Numbered from the stretch's first letter, positions 33,466-41,632 are shown. The stretch: DNA of 61,834 bases from JBBRCX01 sp038204465 (GCA_038204465.1 JBBRCX010000011.1:1-61834); one strand, 5' to 3'. Notes: a model not told the origin generated them from the letters alone. Program-made: numbers and translations.

Positions 33466-34311
33466 TCAGCTCAAGCCAAGCAGCGCGAGCGAGTCGCGGT
33501 GGATCATCGCCTCGATCTGCTCGCTGTTCAGCCGCGGAAGCTGCGTGCCTTCGAGCATGTTGTTGAGGCGGCGCAAGCCGTCAATCGAGGCGCTGACGGT
33601 GGTGATTGGGTAGTCGCTGCCGAACAGTACCTTGTGCCAGACGCCATACTCCTGCACCAGCATCAGGCTTTGATAAAGCTGAAACGGGCGGTAATGCAAC
33701 GCGCTGATGTCGGCGTAAACGTTCTCGTGCTTGCGGATGACCGCGACGCACTCGCCTTCGTACGGATGACCGAGATGCGCAAGGATGATCTTCACCTCGG
33801 GGAAACGGATCGCCACAGGATCGAGGTGCCGCGGAAGCGTGCAGTCGATCGGCGCCTCGGCGATGAAGGTCGTGCCCGTGTGCAACAGCACCGGAAGGTT
33901 GTGCTCGCGGGCATATTCCCAGATTCGGTCCAGGCTTGGGTCATTCGGATAAAACCCGGCGTACATGGGCAGCAGCTTGATCCCGCGCAGCCCAAGCTCG
34001 CGATGCCCGGTCCTCAGCTCCGCCTCCCAGCCCGGCTGCGTCGGATCGACCGAGAGAAAACCGATCAGGCTCTCGGGGTGCTGGTTCACGTAGTTCGCGA
34101 CGTAATGGTCGTCGACCCAGAGCCCGGAGCGCTTCGCCTTCCCGCCGAAGACGATGGTCTTCGTGTCCGGCGTCGCCTGGCGTCGGTATTCCTCGTACCG
34201 GACGGAAAGATCCACCTCGAGCCCCGCGCGGGCACGCCGGGCCTGCGTGCGGAAGCTGTCGCTGGAGTCCTCGGGGTAACGCCAGGTGTGGCTGTGAACG
34301 TCAATCACCAT
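33466..34311 (-). CDS. amidohydrolase-2 family hydrolase
   Basis: This 281-residue TIM barrel has intact ligands: MVIDVHSHTWRY (H-x-H), GIKLLPMYAGFYPND, LPVLLHTGTTF (His), KIILAHLGHPYEGE (His) and VLFGSDYPITT (Asp). It heads the four-gene run with AraD1, the aldehyde dehydrogenase and creatininase. A sugar-acid lactonase or related hydrolase would fit that context (inference). It is a more ordinary family member than the paired copies at 17-19 and 26-28 kb. Confidence 0.78.
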   Translation of the reverse strand: MVIDVHSHTWRYPEDSSDSFRTQARRARAGLEVDLSVRYEEYRRQATPDTKTIVFGGKAKRSGLWVDDHYVANYVNQHPESLIGFLSVDPTQPGWEAELRTGHRELGLRGIKLLPMYAGFYPNDPSLDRIWEYAREHNLPVLLHTGTTFIAEAPIDCTLPRHLDPVAIRFPEVKIILAHLGHPYEGECVAVIRKHENVYADISALHYRPFQLYQSLMLVQEYGVWHKVLFGSDYPITTVSASIDGLRRLNNMLEGTQLPRLNSEQIEAMIHRDSLALLGLS

Positions 34312-34383
34312 CCGTCATTACTACATAGCGCGGCGCTCCAAAGATCAATGCGACCCGAAATAGCACGGCTATTGCCGCCCGTT

Positions 34384-35406
34384 TCAGCGCGCGATGGTCG
34401 ATCGGCGTGAATGCAGCAGGAGGAACAGAAAGAACGGCCCGCCGAGCAGCGCGGTGAGAACCCCCACCGGCAGCATCTGCAACGGCGATGATCCATGGAA
34501 GCGCACCAGTGGAAGGGCCCGCGAGGCGGCATCGGCCAGCGCAAGCAGACACGCCCCCAGCGCCGTCGCGACCGGGAGCAGGCGGCGGTGATCAGAGCCG
34601 CAGACGAGCCGCGCCAGATGCGGGCAGATCAGCCCGACAAATCCGATCGGCCCGCTGACCGCCACCGCGGACGCGGTAACCAGTGACGCCGCGATCATTC
34701 CAACCCAGCGCAGTCGGTGGATGCGCACGCCGAGTGATTCCGCTTCGGCTTCGCTGAGCGTCGCCGCATTCAATTGCCCCGAGACGTAAGCGAGGACCAC
34801 CCACCCGACGGCGATGCACACCGCCGCCCCGTTGCGCTGTTCGTGCGTCAGGTTGGTGTTGATGCCGCCGACGAGGAAACGGAACGGCCCGCCCGTTGCG
34901 CTCGTCAGGTCGTGCTGCAGGTTGAGGTGATACAGCAGCAGGTAGATCGAGCCGTTCAGCGCATTGACGATCACGCCGACCAGCAGGAGCGTGATGGGAT
35001 CGAGCAGCCCGGCCCGTTGCGACAGCAGGAAAACGACGCAGACCGCGACGGCCGCGCCCACAAATGCGAACGCCTGCTGGCTCATGCTGCTCACCAGCGC
35101 CGGCGCCAGGCCGAAGAGCAGCGGCCAGAGGTACACCGCCAGCGACGCACCGCTGCTCACGCCAAGGAGGTAGGGGTCGGCCAGCGGGTTGCGCAGGATC
35201 GCCTGGTAAGTCACGCCAGCCGCCGCGAGCGCCGCGCCCACGAGCGAGGCGATGAGCACGTTGTCTTCGCGAAAAGGTCGCAGAAACGCGTCCGGCCAGC
35301 CGAAGCCCGTCGAGCCGAATGACATGCACAGCATCGCGACCAGCGCCCAGCCGGCGGTGCATGCCAGCACGGTCATCAGCAGGCGCAAGACGCTCCAGCG
35401 TTTCAC
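34384..35406 (-). CDS. FecCD/BtuC-family ABC transporter permease
   Basis: This 340-residue inner-membrane protein has about nine to ten helices. Family marks are NVLIASLVGAALAAAGVTYQ, the coupling-type LRNPLADPYLLGVSSGASL, and VSGPIGFVGLICPHLARLVC. It would form the channel for a siderophore, heme or cobamide importer. Its start overlaps the stop of the substrate-binding lipoprotein gene (4 nt), so the two are co-translated. No ATPase gene follows; the next gene downstream is the unrelated amidohydrolase. Confidence 0.85.
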   Translation of the reverse strand: MKRWSVLRLLMTVLACTAGWALVAMLCMSFGSTGFGWPDAFLRPFREDNVLIASLVGAALAAAGVTYQAILRNPLADPYLLGVSSGASLAVYLWPLLFGLAPALVSSMSQQAFAFVGAAVAVCVVFLLSQRAGLLDPITLLLVGVIVNALNGSIYLLLYHLNLQHDLTSATGGPFRFLVGGINTNLTHEQRNGAAVCIAVGWVVLAYVSGQLNAATLSEAEAESLGVRIHRLRWVGMIAASLVTASAVAVSGPIGFVGLICPHLARLVCGSDHRRLLPVATALGACLLALADAASRALPLVRFHGSSPLQMLPVGVLTALLGGPFFLFLLLHSRRSTIAR

Positions 35407-36335
35407 AAGTTACCCTGCTGAATGGGGGCGCTCGACGGCCTTGAGTCAGGCGGATGGAGCTTGGATGCGAAGACCTCCGCGGTCTCGCCGACCTTCAAGC
35501 CCGGCATGAGGATGGATGATTCGGTGAGGTAGTAGACCCGGCCCTGCTTCACTGCAGGCAACTCGGGCATGGAGTTCCAGAAACGCCGCACTTGCTCGAC
35601 CGCGGGAGGCGACGCATCGCCAAGAAGTTGGAGCACGACCTGCGGCTGCAGCGCCGCGATCTTCTCCCGGTCGATGCTGAAGTATCCCGCGCCGGCCGGC
35701 GCGGCAACGTTCGAGCCTCCGGCGAGGGTGAGAACCTGGTCCAGGAAGTTATCGCGCCCCGCGACCGCCATGCCGCTGTCATCCGTGACGATCAGGGTTG
35801 GAACTGCCGGCGATCCCGCCACGCGCTTGCGAACCTCCTCCAGTTTCCGCTGCAGCGCCGCTTCTCCGGCGGCGGCCTTGGCAGACTCGCCGATGGCGCT
35901 GCCGATCTCGCGCAGGGCAACCGGGATGTCCTCCAGCTTGTCGATCCCGATGTTCTGGATCTTGATCCCCAGCTGATCGGCGCGCTGCTGCACCCCCGCC
36001 GGCACGCGCGACTTGGCAACCTGCATGACCATCACGCTCGGACGAAGCCGGCCAAGCCGCTCCCAATCGATCGATTCATAGTCACCGGCGACGGGAAGGT
36101 CGCGCAATCCCGGCTTGCCCAGATCGTACTTGCTCACTGCGACCAGGTGCTCTCCCGCCTCCATCCCGAGGATCATGTCCGTCGCCGCCGGAGAGAGCGA
36201 GGCGACGGTCAATGCCGGACGGGTGGAGGGCTCGGTGGTCGCGGAAGTGCCCCCTGTGCGCTCGCATCCGGCACCGAGAATCATCGCCAACGGAAGAAAA
36301 AGCGCAAAGACGGTGCCTCCGGCGGGTTGACCCAT
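35403..36335 (-). CDS. BtuF-like ABC transporter substrate-binding lipoprotein
   Basis: This 310-residue protein has a signal peptide ending in a lipobox (LPLAMILGAGCERTGG) and a class III periplasmic binding domain. SLSPAATDMILGMEAGEHLV and YDLGKPGLRDLPVAGDYES are typical of BtuF/FecB-like proteins, followed by a long helix and a second lobe with VTDDSGMAVAGRDNFLDQVL. It should bind a cobamide or chelated iron and deliver it to the coupled permease. An 8-base palindrome lies 30 bases upstream of its start. Confidence 0.8.
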   Translation of the reverse strand: MGQPAGGTVFALFLPLAMILGAGCERTGGTSATTEPSTRPALTVASLSPAATDMILGMEAGEHLVAVSKYDLGKPGLRDLPVAGDYESIDWERLGRLRPSVMVMQVAKSRVPAGVQQRADQLGIKIQNIGIDKLEDIPVALREIGSAIGESAKAAAGEAALQRKLEEVRKRVAGSPAVPTLIVTDDSGMAVAGRDNFLDQVLTLAGGSNVAAPAGAGYFSIDREKIAALQPQVVLQLLGDASPPAVEQVRRFWNSMPELPAVKQGRVYYLTESSILMPGLKVGETAEVFASKLHPPDSRPSSAPIQQGNL

Positions 36336-36364
36336 TGGGCGCGGATGTTAGATTTGGGGCAAAT

Positions 36365-36391
36365 CACTGTCAAACCGAGGCCGTGACAGTG
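36365..36391. promoter_or_regulatory. palindromic operator candidate between divergent genes
   Basis: CACTGTCA (36365-36372) and TGACAGTG (36384-36391) form a perfect inverted repeat with an 11-base spacer. It lies between the start of the BtuF-like gene (36335, minus) and the coiled-coil gene (36455, plus). No T-run follows, so an operator is likelier than a terminator. The regulator is unknown. Confidence 0.5.
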
Positions 36392-36454
36392 TAAAGCTTC
36401 GGACGGCTTTGATTCATTGGGCGACGCAACACCTCACAACGCGATGGAGTGCAC

Positions 36455-37231
36455 ATGAGCGAACAGACTTTATTGTCACGGATCGGCGGATGGTTCAAAC
36501 GCGGGCAGCGCGAAGAAGGCGCCGTCGTCCTCGACAATGACAATGGGCAGCCCGACAACGATTTGGGCCGCCTCTCGTCCTCCAATGCGCTATCCGGCCC
36601 TGTCGAGTCGCGCAGCACCTTCCTCCGTCCGTGGGCAAAGCGCGACGCGGCCATCGAGAACGTGCAGAACGGCGTCGGCGCCCTGGCCGACCTGATGGGG
36701 GGCATCCGCGAGCACCTCGAGAAGCAATCGAAGCGGCAGGACGAACTGCTGCAATACCTCTCGCACCTTCCGCAGGCCCTTCAATCGCTCCCGGAAAACA
36801 CGCGGCAGCAGAGCGAAACGCTCAAGGCGATCCACCAGCAGATGGAGCGGCAACACGAGAAGCAGTCGCAGCTGGCCGACATCCTCGAGCGGATCACCCA
36901 GGCCGACTCGCAGCACGGCCGCTCGCTCGACGCGTTGCAGGATCGCGTCGAAACTCTCAACGAGCACGACGCGAAGATCTCGGAGAACCTCAGCAGCGTC
37001 GGCGCGGCGATGCAGGCCGTCGGGAAGCACTCCGAGACCAGCGCTCAGGTGCTGCAGCAGCTGCGCGACAACATCGATAACCGCGACGGCGAGCTCGAGC
37101 GCGTCCTCCACCATCAGGGCACTCGATTCACAACCCTGCTCGCCATCGCGATCTTCCTCTCCATCGCGGCCCTCGTGGCGGTAGGAATCATCGGCTACCT
37201 CGGGTATGAGGCCCTGAGCCGCGCACGTTGA
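36455..37231 (+). CDS. coiled-coil protein with C-terminal membrane anchor
   Basis: This 258-residue protein is acidic and Gln/Glu-rich. A long helical region (residues about 65-220) has repeated QXXXL-type heptads, for example LEKQSKRQDELLQYLSHLPQ and QMERQHEKQSQLADILERIT. A single hydrophobic helix near the end, LLAIAIFLSIAALVAVGIIG, should anchor it with most of the chain in the cytoplasm. ATG 36455 has GGAG six bases upstream; GTG 36449 is in frame but less likely. Function unknown. It is followed at 124 bases by fliM, so a motility-related role is possible but unproven. Confidence 0.6.
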   Translation: MSEQTLLSRIGGWFKRGQREEGAVVLDNDNGQPDNDLGRLSSSNALSGPVESRSTFLRPWAKRDAAIENVQNGVGALADLMGGIREHLEKQSKRQDELLQYLSHLPQALQSLPENTRQQSETLKAIHQQMERQHEKQSQLADILERITQADSQHGRSLDALQDRVETLNEHDAKISENLSSVGAAMQAVGKHSETSAQVLQQLRDNIDNRDGELERVLHHQGTRFTTLLAIAIFLSIAALVAVGIIGYLGYEALSRAR

Positions 37232-37355
37232 GCTTTAGGTTGCGCAGCGCTTGGTGACCCGCAGGCGGCCCATGCCCCTGAGCCGGACGTAACAGGTGCA
37301 GGAAAACACATCACGCGTCCGATAATGGACGAGGGCGACAGGGAGGTCGCGCGCG

Positions 37356-38396
37356 GTGACCGACGTTCTGGACCAATCTGAAGTAGACGCTCTGCTGGCC
37401 GCCGTCGATACCGGGCAGGTCCAGCAGCATGACCCGTCGTCGCATGTCTTCGGCTCGCACGGGAGCGCCGCCGTCGACGTCCAGGTCTACGATTTCAAGC
37501 GTCCGGAGCGCGTTTCCAAAGACCAGATGCGGGCTCTCGAGGCGCTGCACGAAGGCTTCGGCCGAAACCTCGGCGCCGCCCTCTCCGGCTACCTCCGCAC
37601 GATCATCGAGGTCAGCGTCGCCCACATCGAGCAGCTCGCCTACAGCGAATTCATTCATTCCCTCCCCAATCCAACCTGCTTCAACCTGCTCAAGGCGGAG
37701 CAGCTTGACGGGCAGCTGTGTCTCGAGATCAGCCCGCTGATCATCTACCCGATCATCGACCGTCTCCTCGGCGGCAGCAACGCGGACCTGTTCATCCCGC
37801 AGCGTCCGCTCACCCAGATCGAGCAGCGCCTCGTGCAGCGAATCACCGACCGCGCCACCCACCACCTCTCCGAAGCCTGGAGCAATCTCACGCCGGTCAC
37901 CTTCAGCGTGCAGGACTTCGAGAGCAATCCTCAGCTCGTACAGATTGTTCCCCCCAACGAAACCGTGGTGGTCGTCGGCTTCGAGCTGAAGATGGGCAAC
38001 CGAGCGGGCGCCATGAGCCTGTGCATCCCCTACAACGTCATCGAGCCCATCATGGGCGTCCTCGCCGCGCAGAACTGGTTCAGCTATCAGCGCAAGGGCG
38101 GCCAGGAGGACCACGTCCGCAAGCTGACCCGCAACGTCAACAACGCGCCGGTGCAGGTGCGTGCCTTCCTCGCACAGACCACCGTCAGCCTCAACGACCT
38201 GCTCTCGCTCCAGGTCGGCGACGTCATCACCACCGAGAAGGCGACAAGCCGCGACGTGCTGATCCAGGTTGAGGGCCGGAATAAGTTCCTCGGCCAGGTC
38301 GGACAACTGCGGGGCAATCGCTCCGTGAAGATCACGCGGGCATGTCAGGATTCAGCCGAGCCGAGCAAAGAGAGCATATCAGGGGATAAACGATGA
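37356..38396 (+). CDS. fliM: flagellar motor switch protein FliM
   Basis: This 346-residue protein starts at GTG 37356 with GGGAGG upstream. The N-terminus VLDQSEVDALLAAV is the short CheY-binding helix of FliM. The CheC-like middle domain shows YDFKRPERVSKDQMRALEAL, the switch-specific LSGYLRTIIEVSV and VGFELKMGNRAGAMSLCIPY. The C-terminal SpoA domain has LLSLQVGDVITTEKA and KFLGQVGQLRGNRSVKIT. It forms the C-ring with FliG and FliN and switches motor direction. No other flagellar gene is in the window. Its stop overlaps the CPBP gene start. Confidence 0.9.
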   Translation: MTDVLDQSEVDALLAAVDTGQVQQHDPSSHVFGSHGSAAVDVQVYDFKRPERVSKDQMRALEALHEGFGRNLGAALSGYLRTIIEVSVAHIEQLAYSEFIHSLPNPTCFNLLKAEQLDGQLCLEISPLIIYPIIDRLLGGSNADLFIPQRPLTQIEQRLVQRITDRATHHLSEAWSNLTPVTFSVQDFESNPQLVQIVPPNETVVVVGFELKMGNRAGAMSLCIPYNVIEPIMGVLAAQNWFSYQRKGGQEDHVRKLTRNVNNAPVQVRAFLAQTTVSLNDLLSLQVGDVITTEKATSRDVLIQVEGRNKFLGQVGQLRGNRSVKITRACQDSAEPSKESISGDKR

Positions 38397-39166
38397 GCCG
38401 CGCCGCGACGGCCGGTTCCACGGCGATACCTTCCGATGACGCGTCCCACGCCGGCTACTTCACCCGCTCCGAGCTGCCGCTCACCAGCCTTCTGTTTCTC
38501 CTGCCCTTGATCGTCTTGTACGAAGTCGGCACTCACTTCCACTGGACAGATGCGCCTCATGGCGAATCGCAACAGATCGTCGCCTTCATCCTGATGCGCC
38601 GCTTCTTCTCGCTCTTCGGAGCCGGCGGCCGGCATCTGCCCGCGCTTGCGATCGTCGGCATCCTCCTCGCATGGCACATCGCCCGAAATGATCGCTGGAG
38701 ACTCCATCCGCCCACCCTTCTTCTCATGGCCGCCGAGAGCTTCCTGCTCTGCCTCCCGTTGATCGCGCTCGGCTCGTTCATCTACATCATTCCACACACC
38801 GCATGGAACTCATTCCGCGTGCCAGAGCCCGGATCGGTCATCCTGCGGTTGGGAGCCGGCGTTTACGAAGAACTCATCTTCCGTCTCATCCTTTTCACCC
38901 TCCTCAGCCTCCTTCTGCGCGATGTGTTCCGATTTCCCAAACGCACCGCTTACCTATTACTTGTGGTTGGATCCGCGATTCTCTTCGCGGCCTACCATTA
39001 CTTGGGAAGCGAGACGTTCGTGTTTCGAACCTTCGCTTTTCGCACACTCGCGGGACTCTATTTCGGGGTGATGTTTCTGTTCCGCGGCTTCGGCATAACC
39101 GCCGGCAGCCACGCCGCTTACGACCTCGTCATCCTCCTCCTCTACATGCCTGCCGCTTCGCGCTAG
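38393..39166 (+). CDS. CPBP-family intramembrane metalloprotease
   Basis: This 257-residue multi-pass membrane protein is related to Rce1/CAAX protease. Motif 1 is GAGVYEELIFRLILF (Glu159, Glu160, Arg164), motif 2 AILFAAYHYLG (His202), and motif 3 GSHAAYDLVILLL (His/Asp). All catalytic residues are present, so it should cleave within or near the membrane, or act as a protein-processing factor. The ATG lies in the fliM stop (ATGA), so it is translated with fliM, although no functional link is known. Confidence 0.8.
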   Translation: MSRAATAGSTAIPSDDASHAGYFTRSELPLTSLLFLLPLIVLYEVGTHFHWTDAPHGESQQIVAFILMRRFFSLFGAGGRHLPALAIVGILLAWHIARNDRWRLHPPTLLLMAAESFLLCLPLIALGSFIYIIPHTAWNSFRVPEPGSVILRLGAGVYEELIFRLILFTLLSLLLRDVFRFPKRTAYLLLVVGSAILFAAYHYLGSETFVFRTFAFRTLAGLYFGVMFLFRGFGITAGSHAAYDLVILLLYMPAASR

Positions 39167-39200
39167 AAATTTATTTCGTGTAAGGGCTCAGGAATCGCCC

Positions 39201-39206
39201 TATAAT
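39201..39206 (+). promoter_or_regulatory. -10 box upstream of the DUF2617-type gene
   Basis: A perfect TATAAT follows the CPBP stop by 34 bases in an AT-rich stretch. No good -35 is visible at 16-18 bases, so strength may depend on the upstream AT-rich sequence. Transcription from here gives a leader of about 180 bases. Confidence 0.45.
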
Positions 39207-39392
39207 CGCATCCTCAAAGCTCGCATTGGGCGGGCCAACGCAGATGGCAAGGCAGAGGCCGGGAAAGGATGACCGGCTAACAGGTCCCTAATGGGCACCC
39301 ATCTGTTGTGCCGTGACGTTAACGACGTCAACCTGTTACCTTTGATCGTTCCAGCCGAAGAGTCGTACTCTTCTAGAAAGAGCAAGGACGCC
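39207..39392 (+). promoter_or_regulatory. structured 5' leader, possible RNA element
   Basis: This leader can fold into several stems. CAGATGG (39241-39247) pairs with CCATCTG (39299-39305) and encloses GCCGG/CCGGC (39258-39262 with 39273-39277) and a small CCC/GGG hairpin (39286-39295). Two further hairpins follow: TGACGT/ACGTCA (39314-39330) and GAAGAGT/ACTCTTC (39357-39373). It does not match a riboswitch I know. The last hairpin ends 19 bases before the gene's ATG and could affect translation. Confidence 0.45.
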
Positions 39393-39953
39393 ATGAGTAG
39401 CACCAATCGAACCAAGCAGCGCCGATCGGGAGGGCTTACGCTCCTCCTCTACCAGCGCACGCTTCATCCCGAACTGTTCAAGATCCTCGCCAGCGAGCAG
39501 GTCAGCCGCCGCGCCTACGAGGCCGATATCTGGCTCGTCGAGGGTGGCCACGTGATCTCCTTCACCGCGGGGAAAAATACGCTAACTGAAGTCATCGTCA
39601 CGAATAACGAGCCGCTCACCGATCGAAATCTCCTGCAGTCGATCCCCTGCCGCGGCGAGAAGTATCATGAGATGACCGTCGGCGGAAACATTCGCTACAT
39701 GATCAGTACCCAGGAAGAGCAGCTCAGCCAGACGCTCTATGATGCAACGCGCCATGAAATCAGCACTTACGCTTCCAAGCGCGAGCTCATGACCGCCGAG
39801 GGCGCCGGCACCGGCGACAGCGGCGGCTTCCTCAGCGTCCTCGACATCGAGCGCCGCAGCCACGAACTGCTCGTCCAGAGCTTCCACCTCTTCGATGAGA
39901 ACCAGATGGTCATCAAGACCCAGGCGATCATCGAAGTCAGCAAGGCCGCCTGA
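39393..39953 (+). CDS. DUF2617-family protein
   Basis: This 186-residue protein has GGLTLLLYQRTLHPELFKIL near its start, then YEADIWLVEGGHVISFTAGK and a L-T-E-V-I motif. That matches the DUF2617 pattern (a Y-x-R-x-L-H-P-E-L-F motif followed by G-H-V-I-S-x and L-T-E-V). The C-terminal half (ISTQEEQLSQTLYDATRHEI, LDIERRSHELLVQSFHLFDE) is helical. Function is unknown for the family. ATG 39393 follows AAGGAC. It has its own promoter, a structured leader and a clean terminator, so it is a single-gene transcript. Confidence 0.7.
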   Translation: MSSTNRTKQRRSGGLTLLLYQRTLHPELFKILASEQVSRRAYEADIWLVEGGHVISFTAGKNTLTEVIVTNNEPLTDRNLLQSIPCRGEKYHEMTVGGNIRYMISTQEEQLSQTLYDATRHEISTYASKRELMTAEGAGTGDSGGFLSVLDIERRSHELLVQSFHLFDENQMVIKTQAIIEVSKAA

Positions 39954-39984
39954 AGCGCGACGATCAGCCTGCCCCGAAAGATAG

Positions 39985-40018
39985 AAGCCCGGGCCCTAAA
40001 GTCCGGGCTTTCTTTTTC
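39985..40018 (+). terminator. intrinsic terminator after the DUF2617-type gene
   Basis: Stem AAGCCCGG (39985-39992) with CCGGGCTT (40003-40010) is followed by TCTTTTTC. It lies 32 bases after the stop codon. Confidence 0.85.
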
Positions 40019-40051
40019 ATCCGCCCTCGACTCGGCGCCCCCTTCACTTCT

Positions 40052-40630
40052 TCAAACCGCTGAGCCCCCATCCCCGCCGCCCCCGGCGTCCACCAGCCCA
40101 CTCGGCACTATCGCCGCTTCAATCCGCTCCATGATCGCATCGGTCGGCCGTCGTTCATAGATGTAGTCGTCGAGCCTCGCCTTCGCCGCGCCCCCCGCCG
40201 CCTCATACTCCAGATACGCGATCCCCTTTCGCTCCCACTTCGATTTATCGACTTCGCGGATGTCGCTCAACTGCAACGACGGATGCCCCGGAATCCGAAG
40301 CGTCTCGCCCTCCAGCCGGTACTCCCCGCGCGAGTTGTAAATCGTCCACGCCAGCGCCGCTAAACCCAACGGCGGAAGAAGGATCCCAATCACCCGGTTG
40401 AACGGCACGTCATACCCAGGGTGCGGGGCCTTCTCCAGCCCCAGTCCCCCCTGCTCCGTCGGACGCGTGGCGTGATCGTTCTCCCGCGGATAGCGCACGA
40501 ACCCATCGTAGATCGACCATCCGCCATAACCAATCAGAGCCAGCGACATCACGATCCACTTGAACCGGTACGACCCCGACGGCTTGGCGACGATCGTCTC
40601 TTCACTCGTCCTGGCAACCGTCTCAGTCAT
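40052..40630 (-). CDS. membrane protein, two helices plus a soluble domain, unknown
   Basis: This 192-residue protein has two hydrophobic segments, KWIVMSLALIGYGGWSIYDG (about 24-43) and VIGILLPPLGLAALAWTIY (about 80-98), then a basic beta-rich C-terminal domain (EYRLEGETLRIPGHPSLQLS, DIREVDKSKWERKG). The C-terminal part resembles a PH-like bacterial domain in layout, which is a weak guess. The last residues are Gly/Asp-rich. No family is recognised. Confidence 0.6.
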   Translation of the reverse strand: MTETVARTSEETIVAKPSGSYRFKWIVMSLALIGYGGWSIYDGFVRYPRENDHATRPTEQGGLGLEKAPHPGYDVPFNRVIGILLPPLGLAALAWTIYNSRGEYRLEGETLRIPGHPSLQLSDIREVDKSKWERKGIAYLEYEAAGGAAKARLDDYIYERRPTDAIMERIEAAIVPSGLVDAGGGGDGGSAV

Positions 40631-40648
40631 GTTTCATTCCCGGCGTTA

Positions 40649-40864
40649 TCAATCCGATGTCGTTTCAGCGCTCAACCCATCGAGCAGTTGCCGCACGGCC
40701 GCGATCGCCCCATCCACCGCCATACACCCCGCGGCCAGCGCCTCGCCCTCCAAAGACGACTCCACCAACCCCACCCGGTCGCGCTCCAGCGACGCGAGCA
40801 CCGCGCCCGCGCGCTGCCGCGCCTGCTCCAGCAAAACCTGATCGCTCACCGCCGGCCCCTGCAT
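40649..40864 (-). CDS. small helical hypothetical protein
   Basis: From ATG 40864 this encodes 71 residues, starting MQGPAVSDQVLLEQARQRAG, with a clear amphipathic-helix pattern down to VRQLLDGLSAETTSD. The frame stays open upstream to 41029, but those residues look less protein-like. It ends 18 bases before the next minus-strand gene (40630), so the two may be co-transcribed. Function unknown. Confidence 0.35.
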   Translation of the reverse strand: MQGPAVSDQVLLEQARQRAGAVLASLERDRVGLVESSLEGEALAAGCMAVDGAIAAVRQLLDGLSAETTSD

Positions 40865-41253
40865 CGCGCGAATTGTACATTCGACCTCCCCTTTCCGAAA
40901 CTCGCCCCGATCGCCCGGTCGGTATCGCACCGGCAAATGCAACACGCACGCGCCGCCAGCAGTCTCCCCGCGAAGCGGCGGAGCGGCGCCGCCTACTTCT
41001 GCGCCTGCTTCTTCCGCAACCCACCTCACGAATCCGTGGTTCCGACATCATCCATCGCTTCAACCGAAGCCGCCGGAGGGGAACGCCACATTTTTTCGCC
41101 CCCACCATCTGAATCAGCAAGACAACTGCTTTTCCACAGCGGCGACAGGCCACACCGGCTCGCATCACCGCTCCCCAATACCTGTGCGCCCAACTGGCAC
41201 TCATTATCCACTCAATTTGCTCGCCCCCACCACCACCTGTACAACGCTCCCCC

Positions 41254-41433
41254 GTGTCCAAGCTTCAGCTCGCAAACCCTCGCTGCCGCGCGGCCATCAG
41301 CGCCGAATCGGGCGGCCGCATCACCAGCCTCCGAAGCGCTGACGACCCGAATGCCCCGGAACTCGTCGGCCCCGGCCATCTCGAGATCTGCAGCTTTGAT
41401 AGCAGCGGTGGCGCCACATCCCGACGAAGATGA
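41254..41433 (+). pseudogene. possible 5' remnant of an epimerase-like gene
   Basis: From GTG 41254 the frame reads MSKLQLANPRCRAAISAESG then GRITSLRSADDPNAPELVGP and stops at 41433 after a few unnatural residues. The S-G-G-R-I-x-S-L pattern is what starts aldose-epimerase-like/DUF4380-type beta sandwiches. The usual 250 or so further residues are missing. This is a weak call from a short segment. Confidence 0.3.
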
Positions 41434-41611
41434 CCGTTGGCAAAGGATTGCTGACTTAGCCCGAAAGTACAAAGTCCACACGGAGTTTAATCGATCGGCA
41501 GCTACAGAATGCCGAGCGTCGTGGCGATACCCCTGCTTAAACGTCAAAAGTAGTCGTTTGCGCGCATGCCCTCTTCAGGACGCGGCGGTCGATGAAAGCC
41601 CTTTTGTCGTG

Positions 41612-41632
41612 GCACGGGCGTCTCGCCCGTGC
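41612..41632 (+). repeat. dispersed hairpin repeat, copy 3
   Basis: A perfect 9-base stem GCACGGGCG / CGCCCGTGC with loop TCT, identical in arms and loop to the copy at 13074. It lies in the gene-poor stretch before the gene ending at 41707. Confidence 0.8.
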
